DNA of 64,000 nucleotides from NCBI GenBank assembly GCA_018826295.1, contig JAHJZX010000035.1:1-64000 (forward strand), in the 5' to 3' direction. A model generated the notes under the pieces. It had not been told where the DNA came from, searched no databases, and saw nothing but the letters and a program-made list of their open reading frames with translations. Numbering within the stretch: position 1 is the first letter of the stretch; each line of letters opens with the position of its first letter. Both the position numbers and the translations under genes were made by a program. Origin of the DNA: Gammaproteobacteria bacterium. GTDB taxonomy: Bacteria > Pseudomonadota > Gammaproteobacteria > Enterobacterales > Alteromonadaceae. This document shows positions 38,283 to 46,595 of the stretch, one piece after another.

Positions 38283-38312
38283 AAAAAACAGCCCGCATTT
38301 GCGGGCTGTTTT
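38283..38312 (+). terminator. intrinsic terminator of glmU
   Basis: AAAACAGCCCGC pairs with GCGGGCTGTTTT around a short ATTT loop, 4 bp after the glmU stop. The arms carry A and T tracts, so it can act in both directions. Confidence 0.9.
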
Positions 38313-38335
38313 GTCTTGGTTCAATATGATTAGTA

Positions 38336-38429
38336 GGTTGGAATCCCGGATCGGTCACCACAGAGTGTCTGAGTTCTGCCTTAGGCAAAGGACGAGTTGC
38401 TGTGGTGAGCCGGAACGGGAATTGCAACC
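38336..38429. repeat. 94-bp structured extragenic inverted-repeat element
   Basis: Four paired segments nest: 38336-38340/38425-38429 (5 bp), 38344-38348/38416-38420 (5 bp), 38352-38354/38410-38412 (3 bp) and 38355-38363/38400-38408 (9 bp). An inner hairpin TGCC-TTA-GGCA lies at 38377-38387. It sits between the glmU terminator and the convergent symporter gene. It resembles a dispersed non-coding repeat, but copy number cannot be judged from one window. Confidence 0.55.
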
Positions 38430-38446
38430 GGTATAATTAATAACGG

Positions 38447-39586
38447 CTAATCCGCTTTATCTACCAGCACGGCTATAGCGCCATCGCCGGTAACGTTACA
38501 GGCAGTACCAAAGCTGTCTTGTGCCATATACAACGCTATCATCAGCGCTATTGCCGCTTCACCAAAGCCCAGCATGGAACCCAGTAAGCCAACCGCCGAC
38601 ATTACGGCACCGCCTGGTACACCCGGTGCTGCCAGCATCACAACGCCCAGCATAAAGATAAATGGCAGTACGGTGAAAAACGACGGCATTTCCAGGCCGT
38701 TAACCATGGTTACTACCGCCATAGCGCAGCTTACTATGGTAATGGTAGAGCCTGACAAGTGAATAGTTGCACACAGTGGCACGGTAAAGTTGGCTACATC
38801 TGGTTTAACGCCATTGGCTTTGGTTGCCTGCAGTGATACCGGTATGGTGGCGGCGCTGGACATGGTGCCAAGCGCAGTAAAATAGGCTGGCAGCATGTTT
38901 TTAATCAGTGCAAAAGGTGATTTACCGGCCTTAATACCAGCGATGCTGTAAAGGCTAATAATCCAGACCCAATGCATAGCTACAGCCAGCAACAGCACAA
39001 TGCCGAAGGTTTTTAATGTAGCAAAAACGGTACCTGCCGCAGCCATTTGGGCAAACTCACCGGCGATATAGACAGGCAGCAACGGGATAATGACCTTTTC
39101 TAACATCAGCTGAATAACATCCCGGCCCTGATCCGATAATTGTTTTAGCTGCTGCGCCTGAGTGGCCGCTATACCCAGACCAAAAATAAAGGCTAACACT
39201 AAGGCTGTCATTACGCTGATCGCCGGAGGAATATCCATCTCAATAAAGGCGGTTAAATGAGCAACATCAGAGCCAGTGGCAGCGCTGTTAGCTTGAGTCA
39301 GTAAAGGCACAACCACGCTGGCTACCAAAAAGGCCAGGGTGCCGGCAATAATGGTGGATAAGTAGGCAAAGCCAACAGTGCGGCTGAGTAATTTACCCGA
39401 GTTGCGCGGTAATGCCGCAATACCACTGGTAATAAAGAATAAAATCAGCAACGGAACGGTAAAAAACAATAACTCACCGAACAGGCCTTTAAAAGTAATT
39501 AACAGGCGGGTTAAATCATGCGGAGCATACAGCCCGCACAGCATACCCAGTACAATACCGGCAATCAGTTTAAGTATTAGCGCCAT
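38447..39586 (-). CDS. dicarboxylate/amino acid:cation symporter (DAACS family)
   Basis: 379-residue integral membrane protein with about eight hydrophobic segments. The features of the glutamate/aspartate/dicarboxylate symporter family are present: a Ser-rich re-entrant loop (TALGTMSSAATIPVSLQ), LCATIHLSGSTI, and near the C-terminus the conserved substrate region QDSFGTACNVTGDGAI. It takes up an acidic amino acid or dicarboxylate with Na+ or H+. The ATG follows GAGAAGAGT. It is shorter than E. coli GltP (437). Confidence 0.92.
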   Translation of the reverse strand: MALILKLIAGIVLGMLCGLYAPHDLTRLLITFKGLFGELLFFTVPLLILFFITSGIAALPRNSGKLLSRTVGFAYLSTIIAGTLAFLVASVVVPLLTQANSAATGSDVAHLTAFIEMDIPPAISVMTALVLAFIFGLGIAATQAQQLKQLSDQGRDVIQLMLEKVIIPLLPVYIAGEFAQMAAAGTVFATLKTFGIVLLLAVAMHWVWIISLYSIAGIKAGKSPFALIKNMLPAYFTALGTMSSAATIPVSLQATKANGVKPDVANFTVPLCATIHLSGSTITIVSCAMAVVTMVNGLEMPSFFTVLPFIFMLGVVMLAAPGVPGGAVMSAVGLLGSMLGFGEAAIALMIALYMAQDSFGTACNVTGDGAIAVLVDKAD

Positions 39587-39693
39587 ACTCTTCTCGTTAT
39601 AAAAGTTATCGTTATAAGTCGTGAAACCTCGGATGAATCGCCGCAGAGCATAACATAACTTAATGCCACTGGGTGCTACCGGCTGGTCTGCGG

Positions 39694-39709
39694 TGTTTCA
39701 CGTGGAGCA
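39694..39709. other. parS: parS-like ParB-binding site
   Basis: TGTTTCACGTGGAGCA matches the 16-bp palindromic parS consensus TGTTTCACGTGAAACA at 14 of 16 positions, including the whole left half and the central CACGTG. It lies in a gene-free gap about 38.7 kb from oriC and 34 kb from parB. Origin-proximal location is usual for parS sites. Confidence 0.65.
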
Positions 39710-39822
39710 CAGTTGGTTCAGCAACAAGTCAGCTGGCACCAGGTAAGTTGCGATGTTAAATTAGTTTTCAGCAGAGGCTGCCACAGCGGTAGCCCAAACC
39801 TGTTTAAAAGGCCGTTATAGCT

Positions 39823-40383
39823 ATGAGAAAAATTGTTTTGTTAACCTGCATCTTGCTTATTTCTGCCTGCAGCCAGTTGCAACAGATGTCGGCCTATACC
39901 GTTAGCGAAGCTGACGTAGAACAGCTGTTGCGTCAGCAAATTCCTAAGTTAACGCGGCAGGCCAAAGTTGCCGGTATACCGCTGAAAATGCAGGTAGACA
40001 CCATGCAAGTGCAAATTGGCCCGGACAACTCTGACGTTGTGCGGCTAAATACCGCCGGCAGTGCTGTTTTGTCCTTATTTGGTTTAACTTATCCGGCCAG
40101 TCTGCAACTGCAGGTTGAAGGTGTGCCGTATTATGATAGTGAGCAAAAGGCCATTTATTTGCGTTCGGTAAAGTTGCTGAATTCCGGCATTGAGGCAGCA
40201 GGTTATCGCGGTAATCTGGCACCGGTAAGCAATGAGCTGTTACAACTGGTGAATGGTTATCTGGCGAATAATCCGGTGTATAAACTGGATATGTCTAACC
40301 CGACGGTAAAACTAATCAGCGCTATGCCGTTAAATATGGCAGTGCAACAAGGCCGTATCAGTTTTACCCCCGGGAAAAACTAA
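39823..40383 (+). CDS. DUF1439 lipoprotein (YceB-like)
   Basis: 186 residues with a lipoprotein signal peptide; the lipobox is LISAC with Cys16. The mature protein has the alternating amphipathic pattern of DUF1439 proteins such as E. coli YceB, which have a tubular lipid-binding-protein fold. Function is unknown, and it is probably anchored to the outer membrane inner face. Its 3' end overlaps the convergent reductase gene by 4 bp. Confidence 0.82.
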   Translation: MRKIVLLTCILLISACSQLQQMSAYTVSEADVEQLLRQQIPKLTRQAKVAGIPLKMQVDTMQVQIGPDNSDVVRLNTAGSAVLSLFGLTYPASLQLQVEGVPYYDSEQKAIYLRSVKLLNSGIEAAGYRGNLAPVSNELLQLVNGYLANNPVYKLDMSNPTVKLISAMPLNMAVQQGRISFTPGKN

Positions 40384-42167
40384 TACAGATCGCGCCGGTA
40401 GCGGCCTTGCTGTTGCAGCTGTTCTAAACCCGCAGCGCCAACTGCCTGCAACAATACCTGGTGCACGCCATCGCCCATGCCGTGCAGGCTGCCACAAACA
40501 TAAATAGCCGCACCTTGTTCCAGCCACTGCAGTAAACGGCCTTGTTGCCCGGCCAGCAGGTGTTGCACATAGTGTTTTTCTGCCTGATCTTGCGAAAAAG
40601 CCAGGTCACAGTGGCTGAGCATGCCTTGCTGCTGCCAAAGCTGCAGATCACGGGCAAAAAAGCTGTCGAACTGTTGTTTGCGTTCGCCATACAGCAACCA
40701 GTTGCGGCGGTGGCCGCGTTGGGCTCTTTCGGCCAATAAAGCACGAATGCCGGCAATGCCGGTGCCATTAGCAATAAAAATGATTGGCCTGTCATCATCC
40801 GGCAGATGAAAACTGCTGTGACTACGCAAACGCAATTGCACCGGTTGCTGCTCCATGGCCCAGGCGGTAAGCCAACCAGAGCCTACGCCCAGGCTGCCAT
40901 CCGGTTGTTGCACCTGGCGCACCAGCAACGTTAAATGGCCCTCTGCCGGCACCGAAGCAATCGAATAGCTGCGCAGTGGCAACAAGGGTTGTCTGGTCAG
41001 CCAATCAGCCAGCGTTTCACCGCCACCCGGTGGCTGCACCTGATCTAACTGCAGCTCTGCCAACGCCCAGCACAGTGGCACCTGGCGCTGACGGTAGCTG
41101 ACACTTTGGCAGCCGTTAATCTGGTGTTTGGTCAACCATAAGGCGACATGGCATTTACTGTTTTCCGGCTGGATATCGATCAAATCGCCGGCTTGCCACT
41201 GGCTGTGTTCAGCCGGTTGCAGTTTTACGATATAGCAGGGGGCGCCACTGCTGCCGGGGTTTGCCACATAACGACTAAGCAGCTGTGCTTGCTGCCAGGG
41301 TTGGCTGGTAGCGGGTGTTGCAGTAACAAGGCTGTGGCCACCGCTGATTTGTACCAGCATTTGTTGCCAGTGGTTTAATGCCGGGCTTTGCCGCTGGCTG
41401 CTGTCCAGCTCCAGTATTGGCTGTAATGCTTTAGCCTGACTGCGCGCCAGCCAGCCGTGCAGCCAGTGGCCAAAAGCACAAAACTGCTGGTAGCTGCGAT
41501 CGCCCAGCGCCAGCACGGCATATTCTAATTGCTGAAAATTATGCTGCCAGTGTTGTGCCAGTTGGTAAAACTGACTGGCATTGTCTGGAGGCTCGCCGTC
41601 GCCATAGGTGCTAACAACGAACAAAGCCTTCTGATATTGCTGCAGTTGTTGCTGTGTTAACTGGTTAAGCTCTGCCAACGTGACCCGGATACCGGCTTGT
41701 TTTAGCTGGGTTGCGCTGTGGCTGGCCAGTTGGTGCGCCATACCCGACTGACTGGCGTAACCGATAAGCCAATGTGGCGCTGAGATCTGGCTGGCAGTTT
41801 GCCGTTGCTGGCGCCATACCATTAGCAGTCGTACCGTCAGCCCCGGTACAGCCAGCTGACAGGCCAGCCACAGTAAAGCTGTAGTTGCATCAGCGTAAGG
41901 CGCTAGTGGCAGATAAAACCAGCACAGCAGTGTCAGCAGCAGCGCCAGCGCCATGTATTGTTCCAGCCAGGCAAAACCGCGTAAAGGCGCAACTGGTCGG
42001 CAGGCTGCTTTTAAACGCAGGCTACTGACAGTGCACAGCAGTAAAACGCCGTACAACAGTAGAGTGTGGTTAAGATTGGCAGGAACTTGGTACAGGCAGA
42101 ATATCGCGCTGCATAACAACAGCAGGATCTGGAGTCGCTCCAGCGCGCTTTGCCAGCGAGATAGCAT
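40380..42167 (-). CDS. membrane-anchored diflavin reductase (flavodoxin plus FAD/NAD(P)H reductase)
   Basis: 595 residues from the ATG at 42167, which follows GGAAGG by 5 bp; a longer reading frame to 42233 lacks a ribosome-binding sequence. Two to four hydrophobic segments fill the first 120 residues. A flavodoxin domain follows (GYASQSGMAHQLA; VSTYGDGEPPDNAS), then an FAD domain (RSYSIASVP) and an NAD(P)H site (ANGTGIAGIRALL, YVCGSLHGMGDGV). The order resembles the flavoprotein of sulfite reductase or P450 reductase, but the membrane anchor fits the group often found with iron uptake genes. A Fur-like site upstream supports an iron-related role. Confidence 0.85.
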   Translation of the reverse strand: MLSRWQSALERLQILLLLCSAIFCLYQVPANLNHTLLLYGVLLLCTVSSLRLKAACRPVAPLRGFAWLEQYMALALLLTLLCWFYLPLAPYADATTALLWLACQLAVPGLTVRLLMVWRQQRQTASQISAPHWLIGYASQSGMAHQLASHSATQLKQAGIRVTLAELNQLTQQQLQQYQKALFVVSTYGDGEPPDNASQFYQLAQHWQHNFQQLEYAVLALGDRSYQQFCAFGHWLHGWLARSQAKALQPILELDSSQRQSPALNHWQQMLVQISGGHSLVTATPATSQPWQQAQLLSRYVANPGSSGAPCYIVKLQPAEHSQWQAGDLIDIQPENSKCHVALWLTKHQINGCQSVSYRQRQVPLCWALAELQLDQVQPPGGGETLADWLTRQPLLPLRSYSIASVPAEGHLTLLVRQVQQPDGSLGVGSGWLTAWAMEQQPVQLRLRSHSSFHLPDDDRPIIFIANGTGIAGIRALLAERAQRGHRRNWLLYGERKQQFDSFFARDLQLWQQQGMLSHCDLAFSQDQAEKHYVQHLLAGQQGRLLQWLEQGAAIYVCGSLHGMGDGVHQVLLQAVGAAGLEQLQQQGRYRRDLY

Positions 42168-42186
42168 AATACCTTCCAATAAAAAG

Positions 42187-42210
42187 AAGGGGTGGCAAAA
42201 CCCACCCCTT
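42187..42210 (-). promoter_or_regulatory. terminator-like hairpin in the reductase leader (possible attenuator)
   Basis: On the minus strand AAGGGGTGG and CCACCCCTT form a 9-bp stem with a 6-nt loop, followed by CTTTTT, 20 bp before the reductase start. Because the next gene upstream is divergent, the hairpin lies within the reductase's own leader. It could attenuate transcription. Confidence 0.55.
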
Positions 42211-42295
42211 AACGTGCAAGACAAGTAAAACAACGACCAGAGAAGCCCATCCCGGGCCAGAACTACATGCGCTCCATCGCACTGGTTGAGAATAT

Positions 42296-42320
42296 AATGC
42301 GAATAGTTCTCAATTGCAAT
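42296..42320. promoter_or_regulatory. Fur-box-like operator
   Basis: AATGCGAATAGTTCTCAATT, extending to GCAAT, resembles natural Fur boxes of the AATGATAATAATTCTCATT kind. A perfect inverted repeat TTGAGAA/TTCTCAA spans 42286-42313. The site lies between the divergent reductase and sensor-kinase genes and could control either. This is a visual motif match only. Confidence 0.5.
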
Positions 42321-42404
42321 ACTTCGGTTAAATTTTTCTCACTGGCGTTATAGCCAGCTCCGGCTAGAATTTAACAAATCTGCTGTGACAAAGGATTGAA
42401 GCCA

Positions 42405-45400
42405 GTGATACGGCTGTTATGTTGGAGTTTACTGGTGTTTTGCAGCTGGCGCTGTGTGGCTGATCTCTCAGCTATTCCTGCTTATGCCCGTTTTACCCAT
42501 TTGACTGAACGTCAGCCTATCTCGCCTTTTGCAACCAGCATGGTGCAGGACAACCAGGGGTTTATATGGTTGGGCACGCACCACGGCTTGTATCGATTTG
42601 ACGGCGTCACCCTGCAGCACTATCCAGCCGACAGTAGCAACCCAAACCGGCTGTCATCGGACTGGATCACCAGCCTGCTAATAGATAATCAGGGTATGTT
42701 GTGGGTAGGTACCCGTTATGGCGGCTTAAACCGGCTTGACCCGGTGACCGAGCAGTTTCGCCGCTACCCCTGGCCCGACGGCCATGGCAGTAATGAAATT
42801 ACCGCATTAGCATTAGATCAGGACGGCCAGCTGTGGGTGTCCGGTTACGGTGCCGGCGTAGCCAGGCTGACCGCGGCTAACACACAGCTGGTGGCTTTTA
42901 TGCCAGAACAACTGGCTGAGTTTCGTTATATTAATCATTTGCTGGTGCATAACGACAACCTGTACCTGGCGCTGGGTGAAGCGCCGCAGCGACGGCCTGG
43001 CAATGATTTCGCCGGTTTAGTCAGGGTACAACTTGCTAGCGGCCAACTAACTCACTGGCATCAACATAACTCTGCCCTGACATTGGATCATCTAACCCGT
43101 TTACGTTGGTTACCATCGGGCCAGTTGGCGGCAGCCAGCTTTGGTGCCGGGCTTTGGTTACTGCAGGCCGATGACAGCCTGCAGCGTTTTGCTGCACCGG
43201 CCGAACTACAGCGCAGCCAGTTAACCGATATTTTAGCAGACAAGCAAGGCGGGCTCTGGCTTAGCACTTATGACAGTGGCGTCTGGCATTATCAAAGCGC
43301 AAGCGGTATTTGGCGTCATTTCAGCTACGAGCCGTTGCTGAGGTATGGCTTGCAAACAAATGCCATTCTGGCCATGTATCTGGATAACGCCGACAGTTTA
43401 TGGTTTGTCAGCCAAACCGGCTTTAGCCAGCTTAGCGCTTTTGCCCGCCAGGTAAAGGTACTGCCGGCTGTGGCGGATAAAGACGGGTTACTTGGCAGCA
43501 ATGATGTATTTGGTATAGACGCGGTGGCGCCGGATCGCATCTGGCTGGCAAACCGGGAATCTGGGGTGGCACGGTACAATCCACAAAGTGGTGAGTTGCT
43601 AAAATGGCCCCTGCCGCAACCGGCCACTGGTATAGCTCCGTCGCTGGCACGGGTAGTCAAGCAACTGGATGATACACTCTGGTTGGGTACCGATCATGGT
43701 CTGTTCCGGCTAATGCCGGATCAGCAATGGCAGCCGTTTGCGCTGCCGGTACCACGCCAGCCGCATATCAGCGCCATTTATCGTGATTCCCGCCAGCGTA
43801 TCTGGCTGGCCAGCCGCACAGATGGCGTTTTTGTGATGGATAACCACTGGCAATTGCTGGCGCATTTTCATCCGGAAAACCCGGCATATACACTGCCTTT
43901 TCATGTGGTAACGGTACTGTATGAAGACCAGTTTGGTGATATCTGGCTAGGTTCTGTCGATCAGGGCTTAGCGCGTATCTCAGCCTCTTTCGATACTATT
44001 CAGCACTGGCATCAGGCCATGCCGGCAGGCCAGGGCCCGGTTTACAACGGGGTGCAGGCCCTGCTGGAAGAAAATGGCCATTTATTTGTCCGCGCCGGCA
44101 ACCTTAATCACCGGGTATTGCGCCACCCGACACAGCCGCAGCGGATCCTGGGCTTTAAAGCGTACCGCGGTGCTGAAGACACGGATAGCGAATTGCAACA
44201 GGCAACAGCCTTTAATCTGATGTACCGTTTTGTCTGGTCGGCGGCGAATCAGGGCTTTATACAACTGTCGGCCGGCCATGGCGTGCAGGAAGCGACCTGG
44301 ATTGCTGCCAGTGCGGTTGCATTTGATAATGTGTATCGCGGCGGGCGGCAAGGCCTGGATATATACCCTTTACAGTTGGCCAGGCATCAGCTGCCACCAC
44401 CGGCATTAATGTTGTATCAACTGAGTATGTTTAATCAACCGGTGTTGCCCGGCCCCGACAGCCTGTTATCCCAGGCGCTAAGCCAAACTAAGCAGCTGAC
44501 ATTTAACCATTTGCAGGACATGTTCAGTTTACATTTTTCCGCACCGGATTTTTTGCAGCCGCAGCAATTAGAATATCGTTACCGCTTAGAAGGTTTCGAC
44601 CGGGATTGGCTGGGGATCAGTGCAAACAACCGGGTGGCAACCTACACCCGGTTGCCGGCCGGTAACTATCAGTTTCAGCTAAGTGCCCGTTATCTTGGCG
44701 GCGTCTGGCAGCCGCCGCTTACGTTGCAGGTGTCGGTACTCCCCCCCTGGTGGCTAAGTTGGTGGTTTCTTAGTTTGTCAGTTGCGCTGACCCTGGCCGC
44801 CGTGGGTGGCGTTATTTTCTGGCGTTTTGATAATGAACGTTGTCACCGCCAGCAACTGGAGCGCGAAGTGCTGGCTCGTACCGAAGAAATTAAAACCCAG
44901 CACCAGGCATTACAAGACTCATACGCCGAGCTGAAAACGGCACAACAGCAATTGGTTACGCAAGAAAAAATGGCGTCGCTCGGTGCCTTAGTTGCCGGTG
45001 TAGCGCACGAAATTAATACCCCGCTTGGGATCTGCGTTACCGCGACCAGCCATTTACACAATGAACTTGAGTTACTCAACAGCAGTTATCAGCAGGGGGG
45101 CATTCAAAAAAGCCAGTTTGAACGCTTTTTACAGCAATTTTCCGACGGTCTGAAAATTTTGCACAGCAATACCCACCGTGCCGCCGATCTGGTGCAAAGC
45201 TTTAAGCAAGTGTCGGTCGATCAGTCCAGTGACAGTGTACGCGACATCGAGCTGGTGGCTTATCTGCGGGACGTATTGCTGTCGCTGCAACCCAAGCTGC
45301 GCCAAATCGGTTGTAGTGTCGAGCTGGACACACCCGACACGCTCACTATGCATACCGACGCCGGTGCTATTGCGCAAATTATTACTAATCTGGTGGTAAA

Positions 45401-45713
45401 CAGCTTGCATCATGGCTTGCAGGCAACCGCCGCGCCAAAAATTTCGATTGTATTACATCTGGTTGAGGGCCAACTGCAATTACTGTTTTACGACAACGGC
45501 TGCGGTATGAATGAGGCTGATTTGGCACGGCTATTCGATCCGTTTTTTACCACCAAACGGCATCAGGGCGGTACCGGGCTGGGCAGCCATATAGTTTATA
45601 ATCTGGTCACAGTGCGGTTAAAAGGCCAGATTACTGTCAGCAGCCCACCGGGTTTAGGTTTACAGTACTTTATACGTTTGCCGCTAAATATTTATGCTGA
45701 TCGCAACAGCTAA
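42405..45713 (+). CDS. two-component propeller sensor histidine kinase with Y_Y_Y domain
   Basis: About 1102 residues from the GTG at 42405, which sits 9 bp after AAAGGA; a TTG at 42396 would be too close to that site. A signal peptide is followed by about 12-14 propeller repeats of the reg_prop type (WLGTHHGLYRFDG, WVGTRYGGLNRLD, WLGSVDQGLARIS), then a Y_Y_Y domain (YRYRLEGFDRDWLG). One membrane helix, a coiled coil, a kinase H-box with His at about 868 (GVAHEINTPLG) and an ATPase domain (FDPFFTTKRHQGGTGLG) complete it. No receiver domain or adjacent response regulator is present, so its partner is elsewhere. Confidence 0.92.
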   Translation: MIRLLCWSLLVFCSWRCVADLSAIPAYARFTHLTERQPISPFATSMVQDNQGFIWLGTHHGLYRFDGVTLQHYPADSSNPNRLSSDWITSLLIDNQGMLWVGTRYGGLNRLDPVTEQFRRYPWPDGHGSNEITALALDQDGQLWVSGYGAGVARLTAANTQLVAFMPEQLAEFRYINHLLVHNDNLYLALGEAPQRRPGNDFAGLVRVQLASGQLTHWHQHNSALTLDHLTRLRWLPSGQLAAASFGAGLWLLQADDSLQRFAAPAELQRSQLTDILADKQGGLWLSTYDSGVWHYQSASGIWRHFSYEPLLRYGLQTNAILAMYLDNADSLWFVSQTGFSQLSAFARQVKVLPAVADKDGLLGSNDVFGIDAVAPDRIWLANRESGVARYNPQSGELLKWPLPQPATGIAPSLARVVKQLDDTLWLGTDHGLFRLMPDQQWQPFALPVPRQPHISAIYRDSRQRIWLASRTDGVFVMDNHWQLLAHFHPENPAYTLPFHVVTVLYEDQFGDIWLGSVDQGLARISASFDTIQHWHQAMPAGQGPVYNGVQALLEENGHLFVRAGNLNHRVLRHPTQPQRILGFKAYRGAEDTDSELQQATAFNLMYRFVWSAANQGFIQLSAGHGVQEATWIAASAVAFDNVYRGGRQGLDIYPLQLARHQLPPPALMLYQLSMFNQPVLPGPDSLLSQALSQTKQLTFNHLQDMFSLHFSAPDFLQPQQLEYRYRLEGFDRDWLGISANNRVATYTRLPAGNYQFQLSARYLGGVWQPPLTLQVSVLPPWWLSWWFLSLSVALTLAAVGGVIFWRFDNERCHRQQLEREVLARTEEIKTQHQALQDSYAELKTAQQQLVTQEKMASLGALVAGVAHEINTPLGICVTATSHLHNELELLNSSYQQGGIQKSQFERFLQQFSDGLKILHSNTHRAADLVQSFKQVSVDQSSDSVRDIELVAYLRDVLLSLQPKLRQIGCSVELDTPDTLTMHTDAGAIAQIITNLVVNSLHHGLQATAAPKISIVLHLVEGQLQLLFYDNGCGMNEADLARLFDPFFTTKRHQGGTGLGSHIVYNLVTVRLKGQITVSSPPGLGLQYFIRLPLNIYADRNS

Positions 45714-45772
45714 CTTGCAAAAATAACAAACAACGTTAAAATAACTTTCGAAACGAAACTTAAGCGGAAGTT

Positions 45773-46540
45773 ATGAATAAACGTAACACTCAACAACGAC
45801 GGCATTTAATTGTGAGTCAGCTACAGCAGCAGGGCGAACTGTCGGTAGAGCAACTGGCCGAGCAATTTAATACCTCAGAAGTCACTATCCGCAAAGATTT
45901 GACGGTGCTGGAGCAAGCAGGTTTATTGCTGCGCCGTTACGGTGGCGCTGTACCGGTACCGCAAGATTTTGTCAGCGATTCAAGCCTGGAAAAAGTTTCA
46001 AAGCGAAAGTTAGCCATTGCCAAAGCCGCTGCCGGCCTGATCAAAGATCACTACCGCATTATTATCGACAGCGGCCGCACTACCGCCGCGCTATTGCCGG
46101 AGCTTGCGACTAAGCGCGGCCTGGTGGTAATGACTAACTCACTGGCGATAGCCAATACGTTGCGTGAGCTGGAAAACGAGCCGACTTTATTGATGACCGG
46201 TGGCACCTGGGATCCGCAGTCTGAAGCCTTTCAGGGCCAGCTGGCCGAGCAGATGCTACGCAACTACGACTTTGATCAGCTGTTTATCGGTGCCGACGGT
46301 ATCGACTTAACCCGCGGCACTACCACCTATAATGAACTGTACAGTTTAAGCCGGGTGATGGCCGAAGTGGCGCGTGAAGTTATCGTCATGCTGGAATCTG
46401 ACAAGCTGGGACGCAAAATACATAACCTTGAGCTGCCCTGGGCCATGGTAAAGGTACTGATTACCGATGAAGGTTTAGCCGCGGCCGATGCCGCACAGAT
46501 TGAACAACAGGGTGTGAAGGTGATCCGCGTTGCCGGATAA
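45773..46540 (+). CDS. DeoR-family transcriptional regulator, probably of glmS
   Basis: 255 residues. The N-terminal HTH is SVEQLAEQFNTSEVTIRKDL (about 23-42), with GLLLRRYGGAVP as the usual DeoR linker. The C-terminal sugar-phosphate-sensor domain contains IIDSGRTTAALLPEL and DQLFIGADGIDL. It lies 55 bp upstream of glmS on the same strand. DeoR-type regulators next to glmS usually respond to amino-sugar phosphates, so control of glmS is likely. Confidence 0.9.
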   Translation: MNKRNTQQRRHLIVSQLQQQGELSVEQLAEQFNTSEVTIRKDLTVLEQAGLLLRRYGGAVPVPQDFVSDSSLEKVSKRKLAIAKAAAGLIKDHYRIIIDSGRTTAALLPELATKRGLVVMTNSLAIANTLRELENEPTLLMTGGTWDPQSEAFQGQLAEQMLRNYDFDQLFIGADGIDLTRGTTTYNELYSLSRVMAEVAREVIVMLESDKLGRKIHNLELPWAMVKVLITDEGLAAADAAQIEQQGVKVIRVAG

Positions 46541-46595
46541 CTTAGCGGCCTTTGACATAAATACATACTGATAACGGACTATTTGGAGAGAGCTT

